From contig JAQSEB010000037.1 in assembly GCA_030063045.1 (NCBI GenBank), forward strand, positions 620,001 through 684,000: 64,000 nucleotides of DNA, in the 5' to 3' direction. The translations under genes and the position numbers were made by a program. Positions 15,201-25,736 of the stretch are shown piece by piece. Position 1 is the first letter of the stretch. Each line of letters opens with the position of its first letter. The notes under the pieces are model-generated. The model was not told the origin of the DNA. It ran no database searches and saw only the letters and a program-made list of their open reading frames with translations. Source of the stretch: Pratylenchus scribneri. Taxonomy: Eukaryota > Nematoda > Chromadorea > Rhabditida > Pratylenchidae.

Positions 15201-18200
15201 TGAACTGGTTTCAGAATAACAAAACCAAAAGATTTTTAAATAAAACATTTTTGACAACTAAACAATTTGACCATTAACAAAATGAAAAACAATATTTTTA
15301 TAGTTCTCATTGAAAAAATTAAATATTCTTATTTAAAATTTTAAAAAATTTTAAAAATTTTCTATTTTTTCTTAAGTATTTTCAATATTAAAAAAAATTA
15401 TTTCGGTTCCAAAATTATTTATACCTGGTAATAATTATTTTAAAAATATAATTAAAAAATTAAAATTATTTAAAGTATTTTTTAAAAAAATTCCCTTTTC
15501 GAAAAAATTTATTCCTGAATAATTAATTTAATTATTTTTAAAATAATTTTTTGAAATTTTTTCTTCGAAATTCCCAACAAAAAATTCGCTTTTTGCTCTG
15601 CTCTTTTTTATATAACATTTACTTTTGATGAGCCTTGGAATCTCTAAAAAAACAATAAACAAAATTCCCTTTATTTTGATAGGTTGCCCGCAAATTGGCC
15701 ATGGTTGAGGCTGACTTGGAACGCGCCGAGGAACGTGCCGAGGCCGGCGAGAAGTAAGCCACAATTTTTTAAATTCTTTTTGGATTAAATTTTGCACAAA
15801 ATCATTCTCTCAAAATCAATTTTCTTTGAATTTCCTTCAAATTTTTATTTAATCCCTAAAATTCCCAATTATTCCCCCATCCTTATCTTCCTTTATCCAA
15901 AATCCCTTATTCTCCCTAAAATTGTGCAGCAAAATTGTGGAGCTGGAAGAGGAGTTGCGCGTCGTTGGCAACAACCTCAAATCCTTGGAGCTGAGCGAGG
16001 AGAAGGCCATGCAACGTGAGGAGGCCTATGAGGAACAAGTTCGCCAAATGGAAGTCCGCCTTAAGGAGGTCCGTCCACTACTTTCTTCTAGGGGAATTAT
16101 CATCCTTGGATAATTGTTATTTTGCCATTATAAAATTTCATTGTTAATGTTTTTTTTATACGTTTCTCTTAATTAATAACAATTATTCGTTTTTAAATAT
16201 GGCATTTTGAAGTGTAATAAAATTCTTAAAAATTTTGCATGAAATTATTAAATAAATGTTTTATACATTTTTAATTAGCCTTTATATTTGGCTTCAAATT
16301 TAGTAATAAAACCGATAAAAAAGGAATTTTGAAAATTTCTTCAAAATGCCATTTGCCATTATTTTGCTTTTAAATTAATCCGTCCCAAAAATGATGCCAA
16401 TTTTTAAACAATTTATGAACTCATCAATTTACTCTCCTAATAATACATATTTAATCTTATATAATTCAACTAATTTTAATCGTAATTTAGTTTTATGCTT
16501 TTTCCTCACATAAATTAACAATTTAATTCCCTATAAAACAAAAAGGAAATGTGTGGAATTGTTGGCTGAACAAGAAAAATTGGGCCATTCCCTAAAGTCA
16601 TTGGAATTGGGTGTGGAACGTTTTTTACATCGGGAATCGGCATTTCAGCAACAAATCCAAAATGCTACATCTCGCCTAAAAGAGGTGTTATATTTTAGCC
16701 ATTTTTTTGTATTATATATTGTCAGTGGTTTTTTTTGGTATTTTTAGTCAGCGATTCGAAAAATCAAATTTAGTAGTGTCAATGAAAATAGGGCGAAATA
16801 TAAAACAATTAATTTAACCAGTTTTTTCTAATTTTTGTGTATAAAAGAACAAAAAAGAAGCCCGTAAGTCAATTTATGATTTTCCCCATTTTGTATGTGA
16901 TTGTGATTAGTAAATAAAAATATAAAAAAATTAGCTACTATTGATCAATTTCCGATGGGAATGAAAAGCGGAAATCCGATATCATATGCCTTAATAAAAC
17001 TGTAAATTTCTTCACAATTCAGCCAATTTTTTCCTTCACTAATTTATTTTTTATTTTACTAATTTTTTATTTCTATTCGTTTTTTTTTGTGCACTTCTCA
17101 ATGTCAAAATTTGTCTAAAATTTAAATATGCTTTAATCAATTTGGCATTTTTCATCGTTTTTGCTGTTTTTTAGCAAAATTGTCGAACTCGAGGAGGAAT
17201 TGCGTGTAGTGGGCAACAATTTGAAATCATTGGAAGTCAGCGAGGAGAAAGCCCTTCAACGTGAGGATGTTTACGAGGAACAAATCCGCAATCTAAGTGC
17301 CCGTCTCAAAGAGGTTCAAATGCCATATTTTTAGTGTTTTTATTGTCAATTATTAGGGAAATGTTGTTTTTGTGCTAATTTTATGCTTTTTAAAACTTTA
17401 AAATTAATTAGAATTTTTGTGCTTTTTTCGTCCAAAATGTCTTTGTTTTAAAAATCCAAGGAATTTTTTATGGGAAATTTTTAATAAAAAATTAATTTTC
17501 CCTATCAATTTTATAGGCTGAGACTCGTGCCGAATTCGCCGAACGCTCAGTGCAAAAATTGCAGAAGGAGGTTGACCGGCTGGAAGGTGCGTTCTTTTTT
17601 GTGTATTAATTTAAATTTTAAATTAAAATTTGTATGCTTATTCGCTTTAAGTGTTTTTTAGTTATTCGTTAAAATTTAAAAAAAAATCAAAATATTATTT
17701 TTGAAAAAATTATAAAAATATTTAAATTTCTTTTCATTTTCGAAAAAATAAAATTTTTGGAAAATTCCAAGGTCGAAATTTTTTACTTTTTTTAATAAAA
17801 TTAAATTTCTACAAAATTAAAATTTTTAAAAAATTCCAATTTAAAAATAATATAAAATTTATATTTTCGGTTATAATTTGGACCATTTCGTCCTTGTCCT
17901 AATTTATTAATTTTGCATAAATCAAAAAATGTCCAATTTCTGTCTTTTTTTGCTATTTTTAAATGTTTTTTATGCTTCAAATTTTTGTGTTTTTTGTGAA
18001 TATTCTCAATGTCTGTCCCAAAGATGAACTCCTCGTTGAGAAGGAACGAGTCCGCAATTTGACAGCCGAAATCGAGCAAACCGTTCAAGAAATTCAAGGC
18101 TCATAAACTGGAGGAAATGTGCAGAGAAATGATGGAATTTGGCATTGGAAATTAAACACAAAAATGCATGGGAAGCGACATGAGGAAAAACAAATCAAAA

Positions 18201-20611
18201 AATGGCAAACATAAATTCGTTTTTTGTTGTTGTTTTTTGTGCTTTCCTTTTGTCCTTTGTCCCTTTCTTTTCAATGTTTTTTATATGCAAATTTATTCAA
18301 ATTTATGTTTTGCATTTTGTTCACAAAAATTTGTCGCATTTTGCGTCATTTTTAAAACAAAAACAAATTTAATTAATATTCAAATAAAAAATAATATAGA
18401 GGTGAAATAAATAAATAAATGTGGAATTTTGTGCGAAATATTTTTATGCAAATTTTTGAAATTAATTTTTTTTTTTAATTTAACAAATTTTTATTGAATT
18501 TTTGAAGTTTTTTGCTTACCTTTTTCTGCTGTTATCTAACTTCCTTAATTAATTTAATAAAAATTATAAAAAAATAACAAAATATAAAATCAAAATTAAT
18601 TAAATAAATTTGTGTGGATTTTTAATTAAATTAACAAAAATTTTGCTGTGAAAAAATTAATCTAAAAATAATAATAAATAATTTGTGTGGCTTTTCATTT
18701 CAGCGGACTACGACGATTCGCGCAGCAAACAACAAAATTTGCAAGAGGAATTGGACCGTCTGGTGCATGAGTTGAATGCGGTTTAAAATGGCTGGAAATT
18801 TTATGAATTTTGAACGGAAAGATTGATGGAATGAAAGAAAGGATGATGTATTTTTGTTGTGTGGCAAAAATGGCAATCAATTCACTAATCCCACCAAAAA
18901 TTAAATAAAACTAATAAATAAAATGTTGCTTTTCCCCACCTAAATCCAATTAAAAATCCGGTACTTATGGAGATTGGCCCCTACAAGAGAAAGGACTGAT
19001 GGAAGGGAGGGAATTGATGGAAGGGAAATGTGTCACTCATCATATTGAGATGAAGGGAATGGATTCAGCGAGGGAGAAATGAATTTCCTCGTGCGGGGAA
19101 GATTCCTAAAACGGTAAAATGTGAACTAAGAATTAAATATAAAATTGGAATAAAAATCAGAGAAAAAACTTAGTTCATCACAAACAAAAGTGTTTTTATT
19201 TCATCCAAACATTTTGTGTCTTTAATTCTATTATTTTATCAAACATTTTTTAAAGAATTGTGTTTTTGTGTTCTAGACATTTTCTATTTTTATTTTCCTA
19301 AATATTGAATGATTTTGTTTTTATAAATTTTAAAAAATATTTAGTTTTTTAATGTTTTAATTTTATATATACTGTGTAACCTCTTTTGATTTCGCATGGG
19401 GATTTTCAACTCCTTAAAAATTGGGAAATTAGAGTCTAACTCCTTTAATTTGTGGATATTTATGAATTAAACACTTAAAGAATTTAGAAAATTCGATAAA
19501 AATTTATTTTAATTTATATTGCCTAGTTATGAATCTTCAAAATCGAGGTTGGGGAATTAAAAGAGTAATACATTAAATATTTTATTTTTTTTATTCAGAA
19601 TTATTTTAATTTTTAATCAAAAATTTAAATTAGAATTTGCACCGTTTAGGAATCTTCCCCGCACGAGGAAATTCATTTCTCCCTCGCTGAATCCATTCCC
19701 TTCATCTCAATATGATGAGTGACACATTTCCCTTCCATCAATTCCCTCCCTTCCATCAGTCCTTTCTCTTGTAGGGGCCAATCTCCATAAGTACCAAAAA
19801 GAATCCACCCAACCATCCTACAATTTTAAAAATATTTTTGTGATTTTTATAACATTTATTAATAAATATTTCCATGATTTCATAGAGAATTAATTTTTAA
19901 CAATTTGATGGAATTTTTTATTATGTATTTTAATTAATATTGCTGGAATATTCGTTGCTTTTTATGTATATTATTTTAACATTAATTGGCCGAAACAAAT
20001 AAATAACTCTTCGTCAATTTACGTTGATTGCCTTGCTCTTTGTAAGTTTGTCGCTGATTAAAATATTATAAATCATTTGTTGAAAAATCATAGAAAATTG
20101 GCGATGAATTTTAGATGAATTGGTGCATGAGAAGGAGCGATACAAGGCGATCTCCGAGGAATTGGACTCCACCTTCCAGGTAAATAAATATTAATTTGGC
20201 GATTTTTTAAAATTAACAATTTTCCTGAGCGAATAAATTTTATATTTCACTGATGAGAATTAAATTTTAATTTCTCTAAAAAATTCAATTAAATATAATT
20301 AATTAAATTTAAGAAATTCTCATTATTGATTTTGGAATAAATTTTATTAATTAAAAATTTTTTTAATTTTGTAAATATTTTTTTCAGAAATTCCACAAAT
20401 TTTTGATCCTTTTTTGGTTAATTTTTAATAAAATTTTTTTAATTTTGAAAATAATTTTTTCGCAAATTCCACAAATTTTTTTGTCAATTTTTGGATTATT
20501 AAAAATTTTCACAATTTTTTAAAAAAATAATTTTTATATCACTTCAAACAATAATTCATAATATTTTATTAAAATTAATTTAATATTTTGCAGGAATTGT
20601 CCGGCTACTGA
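3281..20611 (+). CDS. lev-11: Tropomyosin, multi-isoform gene (lev-11/tmy-1 orthologue)
   Basis: Tropomyosin is an alpha-helical coiled-coil dimer that lies along actin filaments and regulates myosin access. Exons: 1, 3281-3325 (starts [15 protein letters not shown]); 2, 3368-3475; 3, 3841-3927; then cassette exons 4 (11973-12106 or 12354-12487) and 5 (13160-13277, 13825-13942 or 14732-14849); common exon 6, 15683-15753; cassette exon 7 (15930-16068, 16546-16684 or 17175-17313); common exon 8, 17517-17586; and alternative ends at 18024-18106, 18704-18786 or 20115-20179 plus 20594-20611. Every long combination gives 855 nt, or 284 residues, the classical muscle tropomyosin length, with the heptad pattern throughout. 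The final ELSGY end matches the known nematode protein. All cassette copies share exact lengths (134, 118, 139 and 83 nt) and phases, which supports mutually exclusive splicing. The intron between exons 3 and 4 is 8 kb and contains the second promoter. Confidence 0.96.
3928..11350 (+). other. Long tropomyosin intron and probable internal promoter region
   Basis: This stretch between exon 3 and the alternative start exon carries no supported gene. It contains a CA microsatellite near 4840-4858, long A/T-rich tracts, a hAT-type element at 8861-9216 and a C run near 10517-10530. Since a second ATG exon starts at 11351, promoter elements for the short isoforms should lie in its 3' part, but none can be named from sequence alone. 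ORFs at 4595-5116 and 10095-10595 overlap each other on both strands and look like chance. Confidence 0.5.
8861..9216. mobile_element. hAT-type non-autonomous element with GACGA minisatellite interior
   Basis: The element begins CAGTGTTGTCCAAA and ends TTTGGACAACACTG, a 14-bp terminal inverted repeat. It is flanked on both sides by the 8-bp direct repeat CTGGGAAC (8853-8860 and 9217-9224). The CAGTG terminus and 8-bp duplication fit the hAT superfamily. The 356-bp interior has no transposase; it is an array of 'ctcgtcattcgt' and 'cttggcctttttta' units on one side and the complementary 'gacgaggacgag' on the other, so the whole element can fold on itself. It lies inside the 8-kb tropomyosin intron. 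Confidence 0.9.
11351..11506 (+). CDS. lev-11: Tropomyosin alternative first exon (short isoforms)
   Basis: This exon encodes 52 residues starting [20 protein letters not shown] and ending EEERKKRED, followed by a GTATGC donor. It corresponds to the known N-terminus of the low-molecular-weight nematode tropomyosins, which replaces exons 1-3. Joined to exon 4 onwards it gives 771 nt, or 256 residues. No acceptor is expected because translation starts here, so transcription must begin upstream, inside the long intron. In Caenorhabditis the short isoforms are made from an internal promoter and are mainly non-body-wall; the same use here is inferred. Confidence 0.93.
11973..12487 (+). CDS. lev-11: Tropomyosin exon 4 pair (4a, 4b)
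   Basis: Two tandem exons of exactly 134 nt, 11973-12106 and 12354-12487, both start AEAEVA and both end within an arginine codon (CG|). Copy 4a reads [20 protein letters not shown], the type used by short isoforms in Caenorhabditis; copy 4b reads [20 protein letters not shown], the type used by muscle isoforms. Equal length and phase mean that including both would break the frame of exon 5, which favours mutually exclusive splicing. Assignment of each copy to an isoform class is by resemblance only. Confidence 0.92.
13160..14849 (+). CDS. lev-11: Tropomyosin exon 5 triplet (5a, 5b, 5c), 5a with a GC donor
   Basis: There are three 118-nt exons at 13160-13277, 13825-13942 and 14732-14849, each completing the CG| codon of exon 4 and ending in phase 0. 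5c ([18 protein letters not shown]) is closest to the common muscle form. 5a reads [20 protein letters not shown] and 5b reads [20 protein letters not shown]. Exon 5a ends GAG|GCATGT: a GT lies 4 nt downstream but would change the exon to 122 nt and break the frame, so the donor must be GC. A small TIR element (14422-14499) sits between 5b and 5c. Confidence 0.9.
14422..14499. mobile_element. 78-bp MITE with TACCGTAAAT termini
   Basis: The ends TACCGTAAATATTCTTTTAA and its near-perfect reverse complement (one mismatch) bound a 78-bp hairpin in the intron between tropomyosin exons 5b and 5c. The same terminus, TACCGTAAATATTCTATTAG, bounds a 705-bp element at 29995-30699, so this looks like a family. 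No clear target-site duplication is visible, and no coding capacity is present. Confidence 0.7.
15930..17313 (+). CDS. lev-11: Tropomyosin exon 7 triplet (7a, 7b, 7c)
   Basis: Three 139-nt exons at 15930-16068, 16546-16684 and 17175-17313 each complete the codon split after exon 6 (AA|) and end in phase 0. 7a and 7c begin [20 protein letters not shown] and differ in their second half. 7b is diverged ([20 protein letters not shown], then [20 protein letters not shown]) and its codons are AT-richer, but it stays open and has an AAAAAG acceptor and GTGTTA donor. In Caenorhabditis, lev-11 also has three such exons, one of them used in a minor tissue-specific isoform; 7b is the likely counterpart. 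The acceptor of 7b is poor in pyrimidines, suggesting regulated use. Confidence 0.9.
18024..20611 (+). CDS. lev-11: Tropomyosin alternative terminal exons (9a, 9b, 9c+10)
   Basis: Three 83-nt coding ends follow exon 8. 9a (18024-18106) encodes [20 protein letters not shown] and ends IQGS. 9b (18704-18786) ends RLVHELNAV. 9c (20115-20179) joins exon 10 (20594-20611) and encodes [20 protein letters not shown] then ELSGY. All enter in phase 1 after exon 8, so each gives a full-length protein. C-terminal choice controls head-to-tail overlap and troponin binding in tropomyosins generally. An AATAAA at about 20773 may serve the distal form; 9a and 9b have several AATAAA-like sites downstream. A long fold-back element (18961-19794) lies between 9b and 9c. 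Confidence 0.92.
18961..19794. mobile_element. Fold-back element with 154-bp inverted arms
   Basis: Positions 18961-19115 and 19641-19794 are reverse complements except for a single extra A near the inner end. The outer ends read GTACTTATGGAGATTGG and its complement, and both outer ends abut GTAC. A 2-bp TA duplication, as in Tc1/mariner-type elements, is possible but not proven. The 525-bp centre is AT-rich with no ORF. The near identity of the arms suggests a recent insertion or arm-to-arm conversion. It sits between alternative tropomyosin 3' ends, where a transcribed hairpin could affect end choice. Confidence 0.85.
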
Positions 20612-21958
20612 GCGGCGACAGCGACCATCCACTGGGCTCAAGATCATTGCCGCCGGATGGATTTGAAATGGAATTTGCCTTTTTTTGAATGAAAAACACA
20701 AAATATTATGTCTTTGGCCCCCACATTGCCTTCTTCTCCCATTATTACCCATTGATTTGTTAATCCAACAAAAATAAAAATGGAATCAGCTTTATTCCCT
20801 TTTACAATTATTTATGGGCAATTGGGTTTGGGTCGACACGGAAAAGTGATGCAAAAATTTGAAAAAATTAAAATTTAGAGGAATAAAAATTTTTTGGAAA
20901 ATTTTAAAATTTTTAAAAATTTGGTTACCTAATTTTTTCTTCCCTCGGCCCCAACCCTTGCCTTCTCCATCACAGCCGTTCCATGCGTCCATTTCTTCCC
21001 AATTTTATGCAAATTGTTTCTCCTTTGCACCAAAAAATAAATAAATTTACCACCACAAGCGCCCAAAAACACCAAAAATTCTTCTCATTCAAAGGAATCA
21101 CCGCCCCGGGGAACCGGCCGAGAGAAGGGCCTAGCATAAATAAACAACAACATTTTTGTGCCCGCCGCGGTTTGACCCCCAAAATTTTGGTTCAAAATTA
21201 ATTTTTTATGCCAAAATATTGTGTGTTGGACTTGTCCGCACCCTGGCCTAGAGGAAAATGTTCAAAAATTTAATTTTTTTTTTTGAAAGTTTCTTCACTG
21301 TGGCCGGGGGCGGATGTCTGCACACTTTGGGCCAGTCTTTCTGCGGTGGTGGCCCGGTCTGCACGGTGTCCCTAGGGCGGTCATTTTCCTCACAAAAAGA
21401 GCGCACCACAATAAAATTGGTTCAAACATGACCAATTTTTATATCTGCCATCCAATCCCTTCTCGCCACACATTTTCTTCCCCAATCTTGATGATGTTTT
21501 TATGCCTCCATCCAAGCACAATATTTTTGTCCATTTTCAACAATAAAACGCTGTGTATCCTCAAAATAATCCTTGGAAGAACATCGATGAATATTGAATA
21601 CCATCTATCATTTTTTAAATTGACCCAAAGGGTATAAATTAAAACGGAGTTAAATTAATTAAGTTGAGGAGGACTTGAGAATTTTATTTATTGAATCAAT
21701 TCTGAAAACACGTAGAAATTTCCAACCGTTCAAAACAGAGAAAATGGTCAATTTTTTTGTCAGTTAAAATAATTTTAGGGCAGGTAATTGAATGAGTGAG
21801 AAAAAGTGGAATTAATTTTGTCAATAATGAATAATCAATTTTATTTCTTATTCGAAAATTTTAACATAATTAAAAAGTTTTAGCATTCGTAATTTAGACA
21901 TTTGAGAAAAAAATAGGAATAAAAAAATAAAAATTTTGTAACATAGAACTTCAGTTCT
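20612..21958. other. Intergenic region with GC-rich island
   Basis: No gene is supported between the tropomyosin end and the serpentine receptor. A GC-rich patch at about 21095-21410 stands out from its AT-rich surroundings and contains blocks such as CCGCCCCGGGGAACCGGCC and GTGGCCCGGTCTGCACGG. It has no clear ORF, tRNA or rRNA signature that could be confirmed. It may be a degraded repeat or a small fragment of foreign or rDNA-spacer origin; neither can be decided here. Confidence 0.4.
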
Positions 21959-23736
21959 TCAAGAATTTGGCGTCCAATTGTTGATTCGGATGTTGTTATT
22001 GTTAGCGTTAATTGATGATAATGGCACTATGACATTGTTATTCGAATTTCGACCAGCAGAACATTTGAACATTTTTAATATCATTAGCCGAAAATCACGG
22101 CACAACAAAAGTAGACATAAATCCTCAGTTAAATAGCAAAAATACCTAAACAACTGCATAAATACAAAATATGTATCGAATCCAAATATTTCCCAAAGTT
22201 TATCCGCAAAAATTATTTCAAGCAAAAATTGCATCAAAAATGGTAAGCTTCCAACCATACAGACAATACAAATGCGGACATGGTCAATTTCGGATTGATT
22301 TGAAATTTCACGTTTAGTAACTGAATAAAAAAATTATTAAAAAAGATAAATTAAAGTGATTTGTAATTTTCATTTAATTTTCATTCTGGAAGGAATTGTA
22401 AACTTTATTCTGGAATGCCTTTGAAAATTTAACACCGGAAAACAATTGTATATAATGTCCACATTTCGGAACGAATTATTAAAGTAATTTAAAGATTTTT
22501 ATTTCAACGCACATTTCACGTAAAGAAGTTTGATTGACATGAAGAAATAGAAAATCATTGAAATATAGATTCCAGGTAAAGCATATGTATCACGGGTCAA
22601 TAAAAAACATAAAAATGGTGATTGATTTGGTCCTTCAGGATCAGGAGACGGATTTTTCCAATCAGGAGAATCAGGAAAATACATTATGCATACTTCGATA
22701 TAGTTATCGCATGCTTTTGATATAAATTGAATTTCTTGCAATGTAGAAGAGAAAATACAAATTGCCAAACATATTTTCCAAATTAATCTTAAATGTTAAT
22801 ATTTTTGCTTTTTATTATTTTTAAGTTACTATTTTTACTTGGAAAAAATGCTTTTTTTACTGGCATAACAATTTTTGATTTCTGATGAATCTGAAACCGG
22901 TTTTAGATCCTACAAATTATATACCAATTTGTAGATCTCTTAGAGACGAGACGAATCGGATTTCGGATGGCATATAATTTGTCAAGTTTTGGCCGCCTAA
23001 AATTAGAGAGTTAAACCGTTTAAAGCATATTTAAGATTTTCTGTTTTAAATCTTTAATTTTAGGGCGAAACTTGACAAATTATACGCCAATCGATGTAAT
23101 TCGATGAGATGAGATCCAAAATGGTATAAAGTTTGTAGGGTCTAAAACTGGTTTCTCATTAGAAATCAAAACTGTTTAGACGGTAAAAAAAGCATTTTTG
23201 TCGGTAAAAAAATAAACAATGCCGTTATAAAAATATTTTCCTATTTTAATTGTAAAAAATATTCTCACCCAAATTTGACGTTGCGCTCATACCAAAAAGG
23301 AAAATAAACGGCCAAAGTGCGATTGATGGCCAATGCAGCTGAATGCAATCTCACGGATAAATATTGTGTTGTGTCTGCCGCCCCAGATGTGAATATGTAA
23401 CAACTCACAAAACCTGGCATGAAATCCAGAATTGCGTTCACCTGGTTAGACAAATCGTATAAAAGCGACAATATTGAAATTATAGTCTGAAAAAAAAATA
23501 TTTTGAAATTGGATTTAAAAATGTAAAATGTATTTATGAATTATTCAGATTCAATAATTTCCTATTTTTATTTACTTTTTTTTCCTCCTCACCTTGCTGA
23601 ACAACAACATAAATACAGGCCTTGTTTTACTCAATTTAAATAATGGGCCAACAACAACAAGCAAAAACGTGAGTATAATTGTTTCCGAAATTATTCGGTA
23701 TGGTATGGTACACATAGTGGTACATGTAATATCCAT
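21959..23736 (-). CDS. Serpentine chemoreceptor, Srv-like 7TM GPCR
   Basis: A four-exon model (23593-23736, 23269-23486, 22513-22787, 21959-22320) gives 999 nt, or 332 residues, the usual size for nematode serpentine receptors. Exon 1 encodes MDITCTTMCTIPYRIISETI and TM1. Exon 2 carries the TM3 signature ALAINRTLAVYFPFWYE, typical of the Srg superfamily, particularly Srv. Exon 3 starts with the conserved tryptophan before TM4 (LIWKICLAICIF) and includes a proline-rich extracellular loop and TM5. Exon 4 has TM6-7 and the tail (LCLLLLCRDFRLMILK), ending with Asn repeats. Such receptors act in sensory neuron membranes, probably in chemosensation. A TTTTACAG site 10 nt before the ATG could be a trans-splice acceptor. 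The exact subfamily is inferred from motifs. Confidence 0.85.
22880..23165. repeat. Palindromic dispersed repeat, copy in receptor intron 2
   Basis: Two inverted halves of about 140 bp meet near 23035. The outer ends read GATTTCTGATGAA with AAACCGGTTTTAGATCC; the inner ends contain 'gttaaaccgtttaaa'. Shared internal words are 'acaaattatataccaa' and 'cgatgagatctacaaa'-like strings. The family has at least ten copies in the window. This copy lies between exons 2 and 3 of the receptor gene. Confidence 0.75.
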
Positions 23737-25017
23737 TTTACTTCTGTAAAATGAAAAAAAAAATAAAATTATAACAAAGAATTTAGTGGCAAGAGCATTT
23801 TTATAAGTGAACCGGTATTTACTATTTACGATTTTCTTGGTAATAATAAAGAAAAAAAGAAATAAAAGTGCCTATGCTTAATACAATATTAAATTATGTA
23901 ATAATAAGAAAATTTTCTCAATAATCAATTTAAAATTTCTTTTCTGCCATTTAAAATTTAATATTCAAAAAAAATTATATCAAATTGGAATTGGAATGAC
24001 TTTCCATTAAACATTGTTAATTAAATTTGCATTAATATATTTTTATTAATGATGAAAATAAATATTCGACTACAGGGTGTTCGGAATTTAGTTTTTTTTC
24101 ATTTTAATTAGAATTAAAAAATGGTGAAAAATATTTATAAATAAATAAATTATAGGAAAAAAGGTTTATCTAATATCATAAATAACTTAATTTTTCTTAA
24201 ATTTAACAATGCATAATTTTTTCAAATATATCTGATAAAAAATTACATACAATTTTTTTAATTTGTCAATTACTCTCTCTATTCATTTTATTAAAAAAAA
24301 AATAATGAAATAAAAATCCATTGTTTTGTCGAATTTTAACAATTTAGGATATCAAATTTGGCAATTTATTTTTTTTTATAATTCAAATTCTAATTTTGAA
24401 GAATGAATAGTAGAAAAAATGGATTTTTTAAAAAAAATAAGTCGAATGGGAAAGAAATTCAGAAATTTAGGATTGTTAATTTGTACATTTACATTGTATT
24501 TCTAAATTAAATTGAAATTATGCCTCAAGGAAAAATTACAACTACATTTTAACGAAAAATGTCAGTTTTCTGATTTATTTTTTTAATAAAAATTTATTTG
24601 AAGATTAAGTAAAATAAAGATATAAAAATAAACGGAATAATATTACTTCCAAAAACGTCAATTGCTTAATCAAAATCTTAATATGAATTATCACCATCGT
24701 AAAATGTGAATTAATGGATAACAGGTGTTAATTAATTTAAAGGACAAAAATAGTTGTTCTAAATAATTTATTCATATACTTGACTTTCTTTATTATTCAT
24801 GCGTAAAAGTTTTATTGGAACTGGAAATTATGACTAATAACTAAAATAAATTTACTGACAAAAAAAAACATTTATTTAATAAATATTTAATTAAATGCAC
24901 ATAAAATATGGAAATATTTTTATGCATGAATGAATAGGCCTTTTTAAAAATTTTATTTAAATATTGATAAAATAATTGTTTCATTGTATTCTTTTGCCCT
25001 TTTTATAAAGGAGAAAA

Positions 25018-25405
25018 AGGTTTTTTGCCGAGAGATTTGGGTTCTTTTGCCGAGAGATCGGTTTTTTGGTTATAACTTGTTAGTGCTTTATCCTAGTATC
25101 CTAAACCTTATACCTATTTTATAGAGATAATCAAGACACGTCGATTGATATATAGTTTGTTGAAGTTTGGTTCAAAACTAAAAGAGTTATAAACCAAAAC
25201 CAAAATAGGGTTTAAACGGTTTAATACTTTCAATTTTGGCCAAATCTCGACAAATAATACATCAATCGACGCGACTCGATGAGCTCTATAAAATGGCTAA
25301 ATGGTTTGGGGGTCTGGGATCAAGCACAAAAAATTATACCCAAAAAACTGATCTCTCGGCAAAAGAACCCAATCTCTCGGCAAAAAAACCCCACCCTTTT
25401 ATAAA
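25018..25405. repeat. Palindromic repeat with GCCGAGAGAT termini
   Basis: The left end has 'tttttgccgagagatttggg' followed by a second GCCGAGAGATCGG; the right end carries the complements in reverse order. The interior has the family words 'gattgatatatagtttgt' and 'gacgcgactcgatgagct'. CCTTTTATAAAG-like sequence flanks both ends and may be a duplicated target. A second copy of this subtype is at 63140-63545. No ORF is supported. Confidence 0.75.
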
Positions 25406-25496
25406 GTGGGTTTCGCCAATTTCTCGTGTTTCAGGCAAATATGCCGTCGTTTATCTACATTATTTTTTTTCCCATATATATTGGTTTCGCATTAGA

Positions 25497-25592
25497 AATG
25501 TTGAAAAAATTGACCCATGAATAAAATAATCATTTGAAAAAGAATTAGATTGATTAAGTTTTTGCCATTTTTATTTATTTGATTTATGAAAT
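25497..25592 (-). pseudogene. Relic of the secreted-protein first exon
   Basis: The plus-strand text 'aataatcatttgaaaaagaa' and its surroundings match, base for base over long stretches, the signal-peptide exon of the gene at 27422-31848 (positions 31770-31850). Here the reading frame is broken: the equivalent ATG is followed within a few codons by a stop. No downstream exons are adjacent; the truncated receptor copy follows instead. This marks an old copy of the secreted-protein gene broken up by the local duplications. Confidence 0.55.
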
Positions 25593-25736
25593 TATGAATC
25601 GAAAATTTAGATAAGATAGGAGATTTTATTTTTATAACAATTGGAAAGAAGAAAGATAATTTCATAATCTAGACATTTTGGGAAAAATCGGAATAAAAAA
25701 AAAATAAAAATTATTGACGCATAAAACTTCAGCTCT

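Larger units (their letters stand above)
23737..25736. other. Intergenic spacer, partly duplicated at 26390-27210
   Basis: No gene is supported. From about 24190 to 24890 the sequence ('aacaatgcataattttttca', 'attcatgcgtaaaagttt') recurs in the same order and orientation at about 26400-27190, as part of a tandem duplication that includes the receptor. A palindromic repeat lies at 25018-25405 and a broken first exon of the secreted-protein family at about 25497-25592. Confidence 0.6.
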
